This document shows positions 16,635 through 24,957 of a DNA stretch of 31,332 nt, one piece after another. This DNA is from Planctomycetota bacterium (GTDB lineage Bacteria > Planctomycetota > UBA11346): positions 10,317-41,648 of the forward strand of contig JAHEDF010000001.1 in NCBI GenBank assembly GCA_024641365.1, given 5' to 3'. The position numbers were made by a program, and so were the translations under genes. The first letter of the stretch is position 1. Each line of letters begins with the position of its first letter. The notes under the pieces are model-generated. The model saw nothing but the letters and a program-made list of their open reading frames with translations, was not told the origin of the DNA and did no database searches.

Positions 16635-17489
16635 TCAGTGTGGCGGTCGCCTGATCATCGCCGGCAGACCTAAACGCGCTAATACACGCGCACCTAATTG
16701 TTCCAGTAATTGCGTTACTGTCAGGTGGTCAGCGCCCAATGAGGACCAAAACACAGACCCATGCTGCGGGTCTAAGTCGGCTTTTCCACTCACGATCAAA
16801 TCATCTGGTAGGCCGCCATCATCTCCAGGAGGTTGTAAATATAAAACAAGGTCCGCCGTGCGCCGCGCTTGCTCGACCAAAGCTTGCCCTGCTTGCTCAA
16901 TGGAATCGCCTGCCGGTCGCAATCCTGCTGAATCAATAAGCGCACATCGCCATCCACCTATAAGCGTTTGTCCGGTAATTAAATCACGTGTCGTTCCAGG
17001 AATATCGCTCACCAATGCCCGCTGATGTCCACACCATGCATTCAGCAAAGTGCTTTTACCAGCATTGGCTGGTCCGGTAATTAATATGACAGGCATTCTG
17101 AATAAATAATCAGATAAAAATGGTGGCGATGCATCACCATATTCTAATAACCACGCAACCGCTGCTGGGCTTGATGCACGGCTGAGCGATTTCCATGTAG
17201 CTGATTCAGTTGTCGTTGTTCCCCGTTGGAGCCCATGGCTAACACATGCTACCTCAACAGCTGCGCGCATGCCTGGGCCACCATGGCACGCAATTTCAAT
17301 TAGCGAATCGCCCAAGCGCGTAACAACAACTTCATCAATGATTGTTCCATTATGGTGGCGTAAACACGCAAACCGTGCTTTACCGATTGCCGGAAGTGGC
17401 CTATCTAAAAGTTCTGCACGAGCAGCAACATGCAGCACGGCAATTGCCGCTGGCGCACTGCCGGTTTGCCAGACCCATTCATTATTCAT
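16635..17489 (-). CDS. Reduced MnmE/TrmE-like GTPase
   Basis: This 284-residue protein looks like MnmE (usually about 450 residues) with most of the helical domain removed. The N-terminal part keeps traces of the folate-binding domain ('APAAIAVLHV', 'SLIEIACHGGPGMRAAV' near 62-78). The GTPase core is clear: P-loop GPANAGKST at 139-147, switch 'SDIPGTTRD' at 161-169, DSAG at 186-189 followed by 'LRPAGDSIEQAG', and a weak G4 'SGKAD' at 234-238 in place of NKxD. The usual GEFTxRAFLNGK segment and the C-terminal CxGK motif of MnmE are absent. MnmE works with MnmG to modify the wobble uridine of tRNAs; whether this form can is unknown. Its start overlaps the GluQ-RS stop by eight bases. Confidence 0.8.
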   Translation of the reverse strand: MNNEWVWQTGSAPAAIAVLHVAARAELLDRPLPAIGKARFACLRHHNGTIIDEVVVTRLGDSLIEIACHGGPGMRAAVEVACVSHGLQRGTTTTESATWKSLSRASSPAAVAWLLEYGDASPPFLSDYLFRMPVILITGPANAGKSTLLNAWCGHQRALVSDIPGTTRDLITGQTLIGGWRCALIDSAGLRPAGDSIEQAGQALVEQARRTADLVLYLQPPGDDGGLPDDLIVSGKADLDPQHGSVFWSSLGADHLTVTQLLEQLGARVLARLGLPAMIRRPPH

Positions 17490-18417
17490 GAATAACCTCT
17501 AATTTACTCCCTGTCCAATTGACAACAACATCGTCGAATCGCACTTTGCTCCACGAAAAGTCTGCACGAAGCAAATCGGGGCTGCAAGGCTCCGCCGTCG
17601 ATCGTAAACCTGAAATATGCGCCAAGAATCCACATAATTCAGTTGCGCTGTAATGTTGTTGTAATTGTGCAGCGCCAACTGATCCATGCAATTTGGCTAA
17701 TTTTTTATCGCGTTGCTCAAGCAACAAAAAATGATGTCGGTACCGTGGCGTGCGATACCCTAAAATCTGTTGCAAAGCCATTTGCGTTGCCGTGCTACTC
17801 GCAATATCATGACCACGTACAATATCGGTGACCCTGCTTACGGCATCATCAACGACAGCCACTAAATGATAGGCAAATGCACCATCGCGTCTGCGTACAA
17901 TCGGATCACCAAAAGTCTGCGTTGGTATTTGAGTCAACACACGCCCACCTCTGTCATGCGGAGCAAATTCGTCATCTGGCAATTGTACGCGTAAAGGATC
18001 ACTGCACGTACGCCATCCCGTCGTCGGCAACGGTGTGCCACGTTCACTATTGTCGTATGCCCAACCACCATCTGGCGTTTTGCGGCCAATAATTTCCAAA
18101 TTTTTACGGGTCATGTGACTTGGGTACAATAACCCACAATCTGCCAATTTATCTAAAATTGTACTATATCGTTCGATCTGCTGTGATTGTTTTTCAATAA
18201 CATCCCAGGATAATCCGAACCACTGTAAATCATTTATCATTGCAGTTGCAAAATCCGGCTGACATCGCTCTGGGTCCAAATCTTCTAAACGTAATATGAC
18301 ACGACCGCCTCTGCTGCGTATATCTAACCAACACAGTAAAGCCGCCAATAATGTGCCTGGATGAGCTGGACCTGTTGTTGATGGCGCAAAGCGTCCAATA
18401 ACGATGTCAGATTTCAC
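17482..18417 (-). CDS. gluQ: Glutamyl-Q tRNA(Asp) synthetase
   Basis: This 311-residue protein is the catalytic half of a glutamyl-tRNA synthetase without the anticodon-binding domain, the size expected for GluQ-RS, which attaches glutamate to queuosine at position 34 of tRNA(Asp). Seen are 'GRFAPSTTGPAHPGTLLAAL' (HIGH-motif region, here PAHPG), 'ILRLEDLDPERC', 'DPIVRRRDGAFAYHLVAVVDD' (family: RRxDGxxAYxLAVVxDD), 'VTDIVRGHDI' and 'RDKKLAKLHG' (KMSKS-like). The zinc-binding cysteines of the E. coli enzyme are missing: the YxCxCTR position reads YPSHMTR, and the later Cys is a Ser. The gene follows the SMI1-like gene by 15 bases and overlaps the MnmE-like gene. Confidence 0.88.
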   Translation of the reverse strand: MKSDIVIGRFAPSTTGPAHPGTLLAALLCWLDIRSRGGRVILRLEDLDPERCQPDFATAMINDLQWFGLSWDVIEKQSQQIERYSTILDKLADCGLLYPSHMTRKNLEIIGRKTPDGGWAYDNSERGTPLPTTGWRTCSDPLRVQLPDDEFAPHDRGGRVLTQIPTQTFGDPIVRRRDGAFAYHLVAVVDDAVSRVTDIVRGHDIASSTATQMALQQILGYRTPRYRHHFLLLEQRDKKLAKLHGSVGAAQLQQHYSATELCGFLAHISGLRSTAEPCSPDLLRADFSWSKVRFDDVVVNWTGSKLEVIHE

Positions 18418-18432
18418 ACGAGCAACTTTATA

Positions 18433-18936
18433 TTACCAACGTCGACGCAGGTAAAATGTCACATCATCATTCATCAAGCGATCAATTAATTCGCGGAACC
18501 CAGAAGCGACTTTATCAATTTGATAGCGCGTATAAATCGTATCAGGTTCACCTGAAAATGGGTCAACCACAAAATAATCATGTTCCGATGCTTCAAAAAC
18601 TGGCCACTCATTTGTTCGAAGTGGTGGATCTGGATTAATTTCAGCTTCACCCTGTACGAGAGCTGCAACGGTCAATGGATGTAAAATACGATTAGCAACC
18701 ATACGCCATTGATCATCTTTTGGCGCTTGGCTTCCCGCACGCAAAACGCCAAAACCAATTTCTTCATAAAATGCTCTGACTTGGCGAGGAAAGGTGTAAC
18801 CCAATCGCGCTTCAGCTTCTAAAATCGATCGGTGATCAAGACGACGAAACCACGTCGCTTTATCAGAAGGCGCTAAGTCCACGATATAGGGACGAATGTC
18901 GTCATAGAGACGAACAGATTGTGGTTGGTCGGACAT
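18433..18936 (-). CDS. SMI1/KNR4 (SUKH) family protein
   Basis: This 167-residue protein has the SMI1/KNR4 pattern: 'SILEAEARLGYTFPRQVRAF' near residues 37-56 followed by 'YEEIGFGVL', then a later 'WPVFEASEHDYFVVDPFSG' strand pair and 'FRELIDRLM' near the end. SUKH proteins are scattered in bacteria; many are immunity proteins against contact-delivered nucleases, others are regulatory or of unknown role. No toxin gene is adjacent, and it sits at the head of an operon with tRNA-modification genes, so a housekeeping or stress role is as likely as immunity. The C-terminus 'FYLRRRW' is strongly basic. Confidence 0.7.
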   Translation of the reverse strand: MSDQPQSVRLYDDIRPYIVDLAPSDKATWFRRLDHRSILEAEARLGYTFPRQVRAFYEEIGFGVLRAGSQAPKDDQWRMVANRILHPLTVAALVQGEAEINPDPPLRTNEWPVFEASEHDYFVVDPFSGEPDTIYTRYQIDKVASGFRELIDRLMNDDVTFYLRRRW

Positions 18937-19061
18937 GTCTGCTATCCTTGGTCTCCATCAACTATTTCAAGCACAGTACATCCACAACCTCATACCAACC
19001 CATGCTGATGGTGGCGATGTAAGTGCAATGCTGAGCTAAGTTCTGATTTAATACCGCACTT

Positions 19062-19078
19062 AGCGCCACTTTTGCGCT
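19062..19078 (-). terminator. Possible terminator hairpin after the large FecR-type gene
   Basis: On the minus strand agcgc (19078-19074) and gcgct (19066-19062) can pair around a 7-base loop, just 14 bases after the stop of the 19092-23102 gene. A second 7-bp inverted pair, taagtgc/gcactta, spans 19020-19062. Neither has a clear T-tract, so termination is only suggested. Confidence 0.3.
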
Positions 19079-19091
19079 CATACCTCAAATA

Positions 19092-22000
19092 TTACTCGCG
19101 AATGGTAAAGCGAATCTCAGTCGTATGGAAGACTTTATCTCGCTTATTATCTGTAAAGTATTCAACTTTAAGATGGTAATCTCCAGGCACTGGTTGCCAC
19201 TGTTTCATGTTTGGTCCATTATTACCTAAGGTAAACGGGCGGTAAAATTCATCCCCTGTTTCTTGCAGTGAACATTTCGGTAAATAAAATCGTAAATTAT
19301 TTACTTCATTCGGTGCCGCAAAACTAAAATTGATCACTTTGCTTGGCAACGCTGATAAAATAATGGTATCACCATCTTGTAACGACTCTAACCCTTCTAT
19401 AATTCCTCCGCTTTTTGCTTCATGAACTGATATGGCAAACTTACTGTTCTTAGCTTTATCTTCTTTTGTTTCTATTTTAATATTGTCTTTTATAATTTCT
19501 ATGCCCATTAATTGTGCATTTTTAAATTTAGGCGGAACGCGCAGTCGCATTTCTCCATCATTTACAGCTACTGGAAACGGTCCAAGTCGCTGCCATTCTC
19601 CTTCTTTTAAGCTTTTCATATTTAATGCTGTCTTGCGACCTTCAATTAAAAGCTCGAAAGACATGGGATCATTTGCATTTGTTTCTATGGTCCAAACATA
19701 CAGATAATAAGCGCCATTTGCTATGCGTACACCAATATCGATACCATTATCATCGGCCACAATGCCTCGACTCAACATGGTTCGTGTACCCATATCTACT
19801 GCTGGCTTCGGCATGATTGGTTTTGAACCCACCGTGCCAGCACGTAAAATTAAATCAGCCGCTGGTCGAGTTAATCGCGCATCTCCCCAATCCGCTACAT
19901 CGGATAGGTTAAAGCTTCCGCTATCAGTTACTATTAATTTTAATTCTCTCGCTCCCCGCACATCAATATCAATATCCTTTCCTTTATCATTTGCCCCCAT
20001 ATTCCCACTGTTAAACGCAAGTTTGTCATCCACATAGACTTCAATGGTTATGCTGCCGGTTTTATTCACCAACGCATTGACTCCAACCATTGCTTGAAAC
20101 TTTTCAAACTGACCACCGAGTGGATAAATAAGTTCAGCAGGAGCATGCGTACCAATGCCTTTTTTAAACGCTTCATTTCCAATTCTTAACTTATTACTTC
20201 CCAAGCCCTGCATATCACCATTTGATTTATCGAGTATAAGCGGGCCATATCCATTTTTTGCATACTTCCACTGCAGGTCTGATAACCACACTGTTTCTGA
20301 TTCTGTCTTTGCTTTCTTCTCTAATTCAACTTGTCCGATCCATTTTACGTCATTAATTGTCGTTGATGAGCCACCAAGATTGATCGCCTGCACAACTGTA
20401 ACATCAGTGCTATGTGGTATTGGCGGAAGTGCGATTTTCTTTTCTACGGGCATTAAGTATTCAGGGTTAGGAATGCAGTGATATCCGGGTATCGGTATTT
20501 CATAATGGCCATTTGGTAATTGCCAGGCAACCTCGACGTGATCATCGCCATCAGTTTCTTTCAACCATACTTCAAAATAATACCACTTTGTTTGTTGTAA
20601 TTCGATAATAGATGAAACCTGACTCTTTTGATGACCCCAATCATAAACCTTCACTCCAGATGCTTGATTGTCCAAGTACGCAATGCGTACTTTTTCTCCG
20701 TCCTCGTTTTGTAACCACATTTCACAATTATCATCACCCGCAATCATAAACTTATAACCACCCGAAATGGGTGGCACAATATAACCAGACAAACGTTGGA
20801 TATAATTATCACCATGCCGTGCCGTTGCGATTGAATTAACTGTAGTTTTTAGGTGTGGCATTTTACGCAACAAATTACTGACCTGCTCATAATCAAGGGG
20901 GTCATCTTGTTTATCGCGCCACACTTCTCGTGTTACGTGGCCACTTCCATATGAATTGCCAATATCTAATTGCACTGGTAAAGATTCGTAAACACCGCCT
21001 GTTTTATCGGTTGTCCGCAATATAATTTGTACACTGCCTGAGCGATCTGGTGTCCAATTAATATTATATGGTGCGATTCTTTGTGCGCCTACTACATCCC
21101 CGCCAATTACATAATCAATTCTTTCAATGTGAGTTGAATCTCCCTCCAACATTGATTCAATATACATTTCTTTACCAACATAAGTATAAATTTTATATGG
21201 ATCGCCTCGTATATAAACTGGCTGCGGCATCAATGCCCCCGTCGCATTTAATCCGTCAAGTTGTAAGCCAGAAACCACCAGGGGCGCTTGCAAGGAAAGC
21301 GTTATTTTTTTCTCTTTAACCGATGCTGGCACTGGCCCTAATCGATAAATGTTGTTACCAAGATGTACTGGATTGACAGTAATTTTTTCATCGCCAACAA
21401 TTAATGGAACCGGCATTAATTCCGATTTGCTGCTTGCCCACAATGTCATTTCTATATCACCATTCGGAGCAATTTGCGAAAATACCACCCCTTCCTTTGC
21501 GTTAATTCCCGTATGGCAAATGGCTCCAATGTCAGATGTATCCGTCTTATAGGCATCGTTTTTTACAAATTGAGTAACGGAGGTCACAAATCCTGCATGC
21601 ATAGCTTTCCGTTGACTTAACCATAATTTACCATCGATGTTTTTTTCATTGCCGCCTAAATTAATCCCTCGCATAAAAATTGGTTTCTGAACAACAACAG
21701 GCGTGTCGCCTTGGCGAGATCTGCCACGGCGGCCTGGTAAAATTGTTACTTCACCGGTCCCATTGGATTTTGCAAACAATGCCTGTCCTTTTTCTACCTG
21801 AACCTCAGTCCGGCCATATTTAATAGACACGTTAGCCTGAGCACCTTGTAATTGTACGATACCCTGAGGCGTTACCACTTTGACACCATCACTCGACATA
21901 CCGCGGCGATCAGTAACGACCAGTGAACCACGGTCTAATAGAATATTACACACTTTATCAACTATTTTATAAGACGCTATTTTACCTTCTTCGCCTAATT

Positions 22001-23102
22001 CTAAGCGAACATTGTTTGTTGTTTCTATAATTAATGAAGACGTGGTTTGCGTTTCAAAACTATCGCCATCATAAACATGATCTCCGCGTCGTGGCGTAAG
22101 ATTTTCGCTACCTCGTGCTAAGGACACCGTGCCTGAAACGGTAGCAATTTGAGATACGCTTTCTGTTGTTGATTTGCTTCCAGCGCTTGGCGCTGCCGTG
22201 CTGGTATTGAGTAAAACGACACCGAGTACAATTCCGATTCCGATAGTACCCAATATCATCAGCAAAGGTGCTGGCGATCCTTTTTTCTCTTTATGTGTTG
22301 CCAAGGTCGAAATTTGCGCCTGCGTGTAGGTATGGCGTACGGGTGTGCGGCCCGATGAAATACGCGACGTCTCTACGTTTTGTCGGTTGACCGCTGGCAT
22401 GCGAGTGCTGCTTTTTTTAGTCGGCGACAGTTCTACATACATCGCGGTTAATAATAAATGCAAACGAACTTGCCGCTCAAATCGCGACAATGAATCTAAA
22501 TTACGCGTCAGACTTGACGTTAATAATGCCAATGAGTCCGGATCAATTTTATTTAACACGTATTCACTTATTAACGTCGGAATTAATAATTCATTTGGAT
22601 TTACAGCCCATTCATCGCCATCTGAATACCAGTCGACTACTGACCGCACATGGCATAAATGGCCAGGAATTTCTTTCTCATTTATCCCTAATTCGCCAGC
22701 TAAGCCAGCAAATTCATAATGATCTCGATAATAGCACTCAATTATTTTTTTTAATTGATCGTCTATTCGTGTTATTTTTTGCAGCACTTTATCAGCACAG
22801 GTATTATTATAATTGTCTAGAGAGCGTAATTCTTGACTGGCATGTTGAACAACAACATGGGTAAGGGTGTCTTGGCTCTGAATGGCATGTTGTGCCGCCT
22901 GCTGTAAGTGTTCTGTAATTAAAGGTACGGCAACTGAAATATAATCATGCTCGGTAGGTGTTTCGCCGTCACATTCAGAAAAAACTGCTTGTTGAATTGC
23001 AAGCACAGCATCCCAGCTCTCCAAGTAGGTTGCTAAAAATAATAGCAGCCCGCGATGGGGATCGCGTCTCGGTGAGGATACGCTGAAGGCGTTAGTGCTC
23101 AT
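19092..23102 (-). CDS. Giant membrane protein: sigma-like N-terminus, FecR, PA14 and NPCBM domains
   Basis: This 1336-residue protein has no N-terminal signal peptide. Residues about 14-160 resemble an ECF sigma factor in degraded form: 'GLLLFLATYLESWDAVLAIQ' (region 2 like) and 'LKKIIECYYRDHYEFAGLAG' with the following helix (region 4 like helix-turn-helix). Residues about 172-225 ('LLIPTLISEYVLN...') resemble the N-terminus of FecR-type anti-sigma proteins. A single transmembrane helix lies near 278-301, then a FecR domain (about 320-465), a malectin-like segment starting 'FMRGINLGG' (473), an Ig-like region (about 640-710), PA14 (about 714-877, 'SGGYKFMIAGDDNCEMWL'), NPCBM (about 900-1077) and C-terminal beta domains. 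Inferred topology: N-terminus in the cytoplasm, sugar-binding domains outside. A TTG at 23123 was rejected in favour of ATG 23102, preceded by AAGGA. Confidence 0.8.
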   Translation of the reverse strand: MSTNAFSVSSPRRDPHRGLLLFLATYLESWDAVLAIQQAVFSECDGETPTEHDYISVAVPLITEHLQQAAQHAIQSQDTLTHVVVQHASQELRSLDNYNNTCADKVLQKITRIDDQLKKIIECYYRDHYEFAGLAGELGINEKEIPGHLCHVRSVVDWYSDGDEWAVNPNELLIPTLISEYVLNKIDPDSLALLTSSLTRNLDSLSRFERQVRLHLLLTAMYVELSPTKKSSTRMPAVNRQNVETSRISSGRTPVRHTYTQAQISTLATHKEKKGSPAPLLMILGTIGIGIVLGVVLLNTSTAAPSAGSKSTTESVSQIATVSGTVSLARGSENLTPRRGDHVYDGDSFETQTTSSLIIETTNNVRLELGEEGKIASYKIVDKVCNILLDRGSLVVTDRRGMSSDGVKVVTPQGIVQLQGAQANVSIKYGRTEVQVEKGQALFAKSNGTGEVTILPGRRGRSRQGDTPVVVQKPIFMRGINLGGNEKNIDGKLWLSQRKAMHAGFVTSVTQFVKNDAYKTDTSDIGAICHTGINAKEGVVFSQIAPNGDIEMTLWASSKSELMPVPLIVGDEKITVNPVHLGNNIYRLGPVPASVKEKKITLSLQAPLVVSGLQLDGLNATGALMPQPVYIRGDPYKIYTYVGKEMYIESMLEGDSTHIERIDYVIGGDVVGAQRIAPYNINWTPDRSGSVQIILRTTDKTGGVYESLPVQLDIGNSYGSGHVTREVWRDKQDDPLDYEQVSNLLRKMPHLKTTVNSIATARHGDNYIQRLSGYIVPPISGGYKFMIAGDDNCEMWLQNEDGEKVRIAYLDNQASGVKVYDWGHQKSQVSSIIELQQTKWYYFEVWLKETDGDDHVEVAWQLPNGHYEIPIPGYHCIPNPEYLMPVEKKIALPPIPHSTDVTVVQAINLGGSSTTINDVKWIGQVELEKKAKTESETVWLSDLQWKYAKNGYGPLILDKSNGDMQGLGSNKLRIGNEAFKKGIGTHAPAELIYPLGGQFEKFQAMVGVNALVNKTGSITIEVYVDDKLAFNSGNMGANDKGKDIDIDVRGARELKLIVTDSGSFNLSDVADWGDARLTRPAADLILRAGTVGSKPIMPKPAVDMGTRTMLSRGIVADDNGIDIGVRIANGAYYLYVWTIETNANDPMSFELLIEGRKTALNMKSLKEGEWQRLGPFPVAVNDGEMRLRVPPKFKNAQLMGIEIIKDNIKIETKEDKAKNSKFAISVHEAKSGGIIEGLESLQDGDTIILSALPSKVINFSFAAPNEVNNLRFYLPKCSLQETGDEFYRPFTLGNNGPNMKQWQPVPGDYHLKVEYFTDNKRDKVFHTTEIRFTIRE

Positions 23103-23142
23103 ATGAGCAACATCCTTGTCCAACTACGTGACGTGATAGAAT

Positions 23143-23159
23143 GACGTAAAAGTTACGTC
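23143..23159 (-). promoter_or_regulatory. Inverted repeat upstream of the 19092-23102 gene
   Basis: gacgtaa, a 3-base spacer and ttacgtc form a perfect 7-bp inverted repeat 41 bases upstream of the chosen start. Further acgtg/acgt half-sites follow at 23126-23135. It could be an operator or a leader hairpin; no matching sequence precedes the paralogous gene. Confidence 0.4.
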
Positions 23160-23237
23160 CCCTCTCAAAGAGCGGCACTGTTAACGTACCCTATAGAACG
23201 CTTATTCTCAACGCTACACGATTGCGATCTTCAACGT

Positions 23238-24170
23238 TTAGGAACGGGTGCGCGGATCACACCACACCAACCCTAAGTCGGCGAGTAAATTAAACCCAAC
23301 TAGCAGCACAGCATAGATAAGCGCTGCTCCACTCACGACTGTCCAATCTTGTTGTAAAGCCCCTGCCACAAAGAAATAACCAAGACCAGGGATAGCAAAT
23401 AAGCTCTCCACGACCATGGAACCGGTCAAAACACCAGCGGCAGCAGTCGCTAAATAGGCCAGTACAGGCCCAAACGCCGGACGCAGCGCATGATCGACTA
23501 CAATGGCAGATTCTCCAGCGCCTTTTGCTCGCGCAGTGCGGATAAAATCTGCGCCCAGTTCATCTACCATGCTTGCCCTGGTCAGTCGAGCGATTTGCGA
23601 TGCTAATGGAATACTGAGAGTTAAAATTGGCAAAATTAGTGCAGACATATGATCGATGCCACCTGCAGGTAGCCATCCCAACCACAAACTAAAAACCACT
23701 AACAATAATGGAGCTACAATAAAATCTGGCGTGCTAATACCAAGGGTGGTGGTGGTACGCACAACATCATCTTGCCAGCGTTGGCTAAAACGTGCGGCTA
23801 CCATGCCACCCCATAAACCTAAAAATATACCGACTAATAATGCGCCGCATCCTATTGTTAATGAAACCGGGGCAGCACGCGCTAATAATGACAGTACATC
23901 ATGCCCACGTGCTATTTTTAAACTAGCACCGAAGTCACCGCTTAATTTATTAGTGAGGTCTTGTGTATATTGAGTAAATAAGCTTACTTTATCTGACTGT
24001 CCGTATATTTCTTTCAGGCGCTCAACCGCAGCCGCTGGCAAGGTTCGGTCACCAGCGATATCAGCCCATGGATCGCCCGGCATTAAACGTAGCGCAATAA
24101 ACGTTAATAAGTGCACTAATATTATGACCGCAATCCCAGCTCCTAAACGTTTTACAATAATATTTAACAT
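23238..24170 (-). CDS. ABC transporter permease, DppB/OppB (peptide/nickel) type
   Basis: This 310-residue inner-membrane protein has the classic DppB layout: N-terminal helix 'MLNIIVKRLGAGIAVIILVH', then 'RLMPGDPWADIAG' (family: F.LxxLxPGDP), 'GDFGASLKI', and the EAA loop contacting the ATPase, 'GADFIRTARAKGAGESAIVV', ending with 'VVESLFAIPGLGYFFVAGAL'. It would import peptides, nickel or similar substrates with a DppC partner, a binding protein and ATPases, none of which is adjacent. The reading frame extends to 24257, but ATG 24170 is chosen because the helix starts there and GGGGA stands seven bases upstream. The neighbour on each side is unrelated, so it is an orphan in this window. Confidence 0.88.
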   Translation of the reverse strand: MLNIIVKRLGAGIAVIILVHLLTFIALRLMPGDPWADIAGDRTLPAAAVERLKEIYGQSDKVSLFTQYTQDLTNKLSGDFGASLKIARGHDVLSLLARAAPVSLTIGCGALLVGIFLGLWGGMVAARFSQRWQDDVVRTTTTLGISTPDFIVAPLLLVVFSLWLGWLPAGGIDHMSALILPILTLSIPLASQIARLTRASMVDELGADFIRTARAKGAGESAIVVDHALRPAFGPVLAYLATAAAGVLTGSMVVESLFAIPGLGYFFVAGALQQDWTVVSGAALIYAVLLVGFNLLADLGLVWCDPRTRS

Positions 24171-24303
24171 ACGTCCCCAACGCATGCACGGGGAATCAGG
24201 ATAATATAGAAAAAGTGGGGATAAATCACAGTTGTCTGAGCACCATGCCATGCGCACTTGTAAAAACTAGTGCCTCCATATTCAGTTGAAAAGTCACTGT
24301 ATT

Positions 24304-24771
24304 TCACAACATATCCCACTGCGAAAAAAGCGCCGCTTGTCCGATTAATTGCGCCTGATCATCATGTATATTCCACAAAATCACATCACGTATGCGAAAG
24401 CGTTTACCCGTACGACTTATGCGTACACCGTGATAATCATCAATATACCCATCACGTGCTGCACGAGCCAACAGCTGATCACGTGCACATTGCTCATCGG
24501 GTTCTGCGCTTAAACGTGATGGCATACCAATAAAAGCATCCGCATCCATGTCCCACAATTGTAGTGCTCGACGATTCGCGAACCAAAATAACGGGTCAGG
24601 CTCAGTACCATGCGAAACAATTACACACGGTGCTTCGTACAAGGCTTGTGCACGCGCAAGCGGTTCCACTGGTAAATCGTCAATAATTGGTCGTTTTAAC
24701 CACCGTGAAAAACTGGTCGCTAAAAAACCACACCGACGCATATCGGACTCTGAAAGCGATAAATGAGCCAT
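24304..24771 (-). CDS. MEKHLA domain protein (PAS-like)
   Basis: This protein of about 155 residues matches the MEKHLA domain, a PAS-like fold found stand-alone in bacteria and at the end of plant HD-ZIP III proteins. Characteristic stretches are 'RAQALYEAPCVIVSHGTEPD', 'PLFWFANRRALQLWDMD', 'FIGMPSRLSAEPDEQCARDQ', 'GYIDDYHGVRISRTGKRFRI' and 'GQAALFSQW'. A sensory or ligand-binding role is inferred from the fold; the ligand is unknown. The frame is open to 24906, and that extension includes a hydrophobic run (LLLSGFIVTAITYLGFVQFL), so a longer membrane-anchored form starting at 24906 cannot be ruled out. ATG 24771 is preferred because family members normally begin shortly before the domain. 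Confidence 0.78.
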   Translation of the reverse strand: MAHLSLSESDMRRCGFLATSFSRWLKRPIIDDLPVEPLARAQALYEAPCVIVSHGTEPDPLFWFANRRALQLWDMDADAFIGMPSRLSAEPDEQCARDQLLARAARDGYIDDYHGVRISRTGKRFRIRDVILWNIHDDQAQLIGQAALFSQWDML

Positions 24772-24957
24772 TGGGGCGCATCGTGGTAAGAACTGGACAA
24801 AGCCCAAGTAGGTGATTGCGGTGACTATGAAGCCGCTCAACAAGAGTTCCGGACTCGCGTATCCGATTATCTCCGTTAGAGTTTTACCCGACGGTAACAT
24901 GGCCATCCTTGGCCGCAGTTTCCGCTGTTAAAACCATTAGTCTCCCGTGGAAAGCCC

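Noticed and set aside
16635..17489. Calling the MnmE-like gene a pseudogene
   Set aside because: The reading frame is uninterrupted, G1-G3 motifs are intact and the start overlaps the upstream gene as in a working operon; a reduced family member is more likely.
24772..24906. N-terminal membrane extension of the MEKHLA protein
   Set aside because: The hydrophobic stretch is in frame, but the region is also the expected promoter space between divergent genes and stand-alone MEKHLA proteins usually lack such an anchor; kept only as an alternative start.
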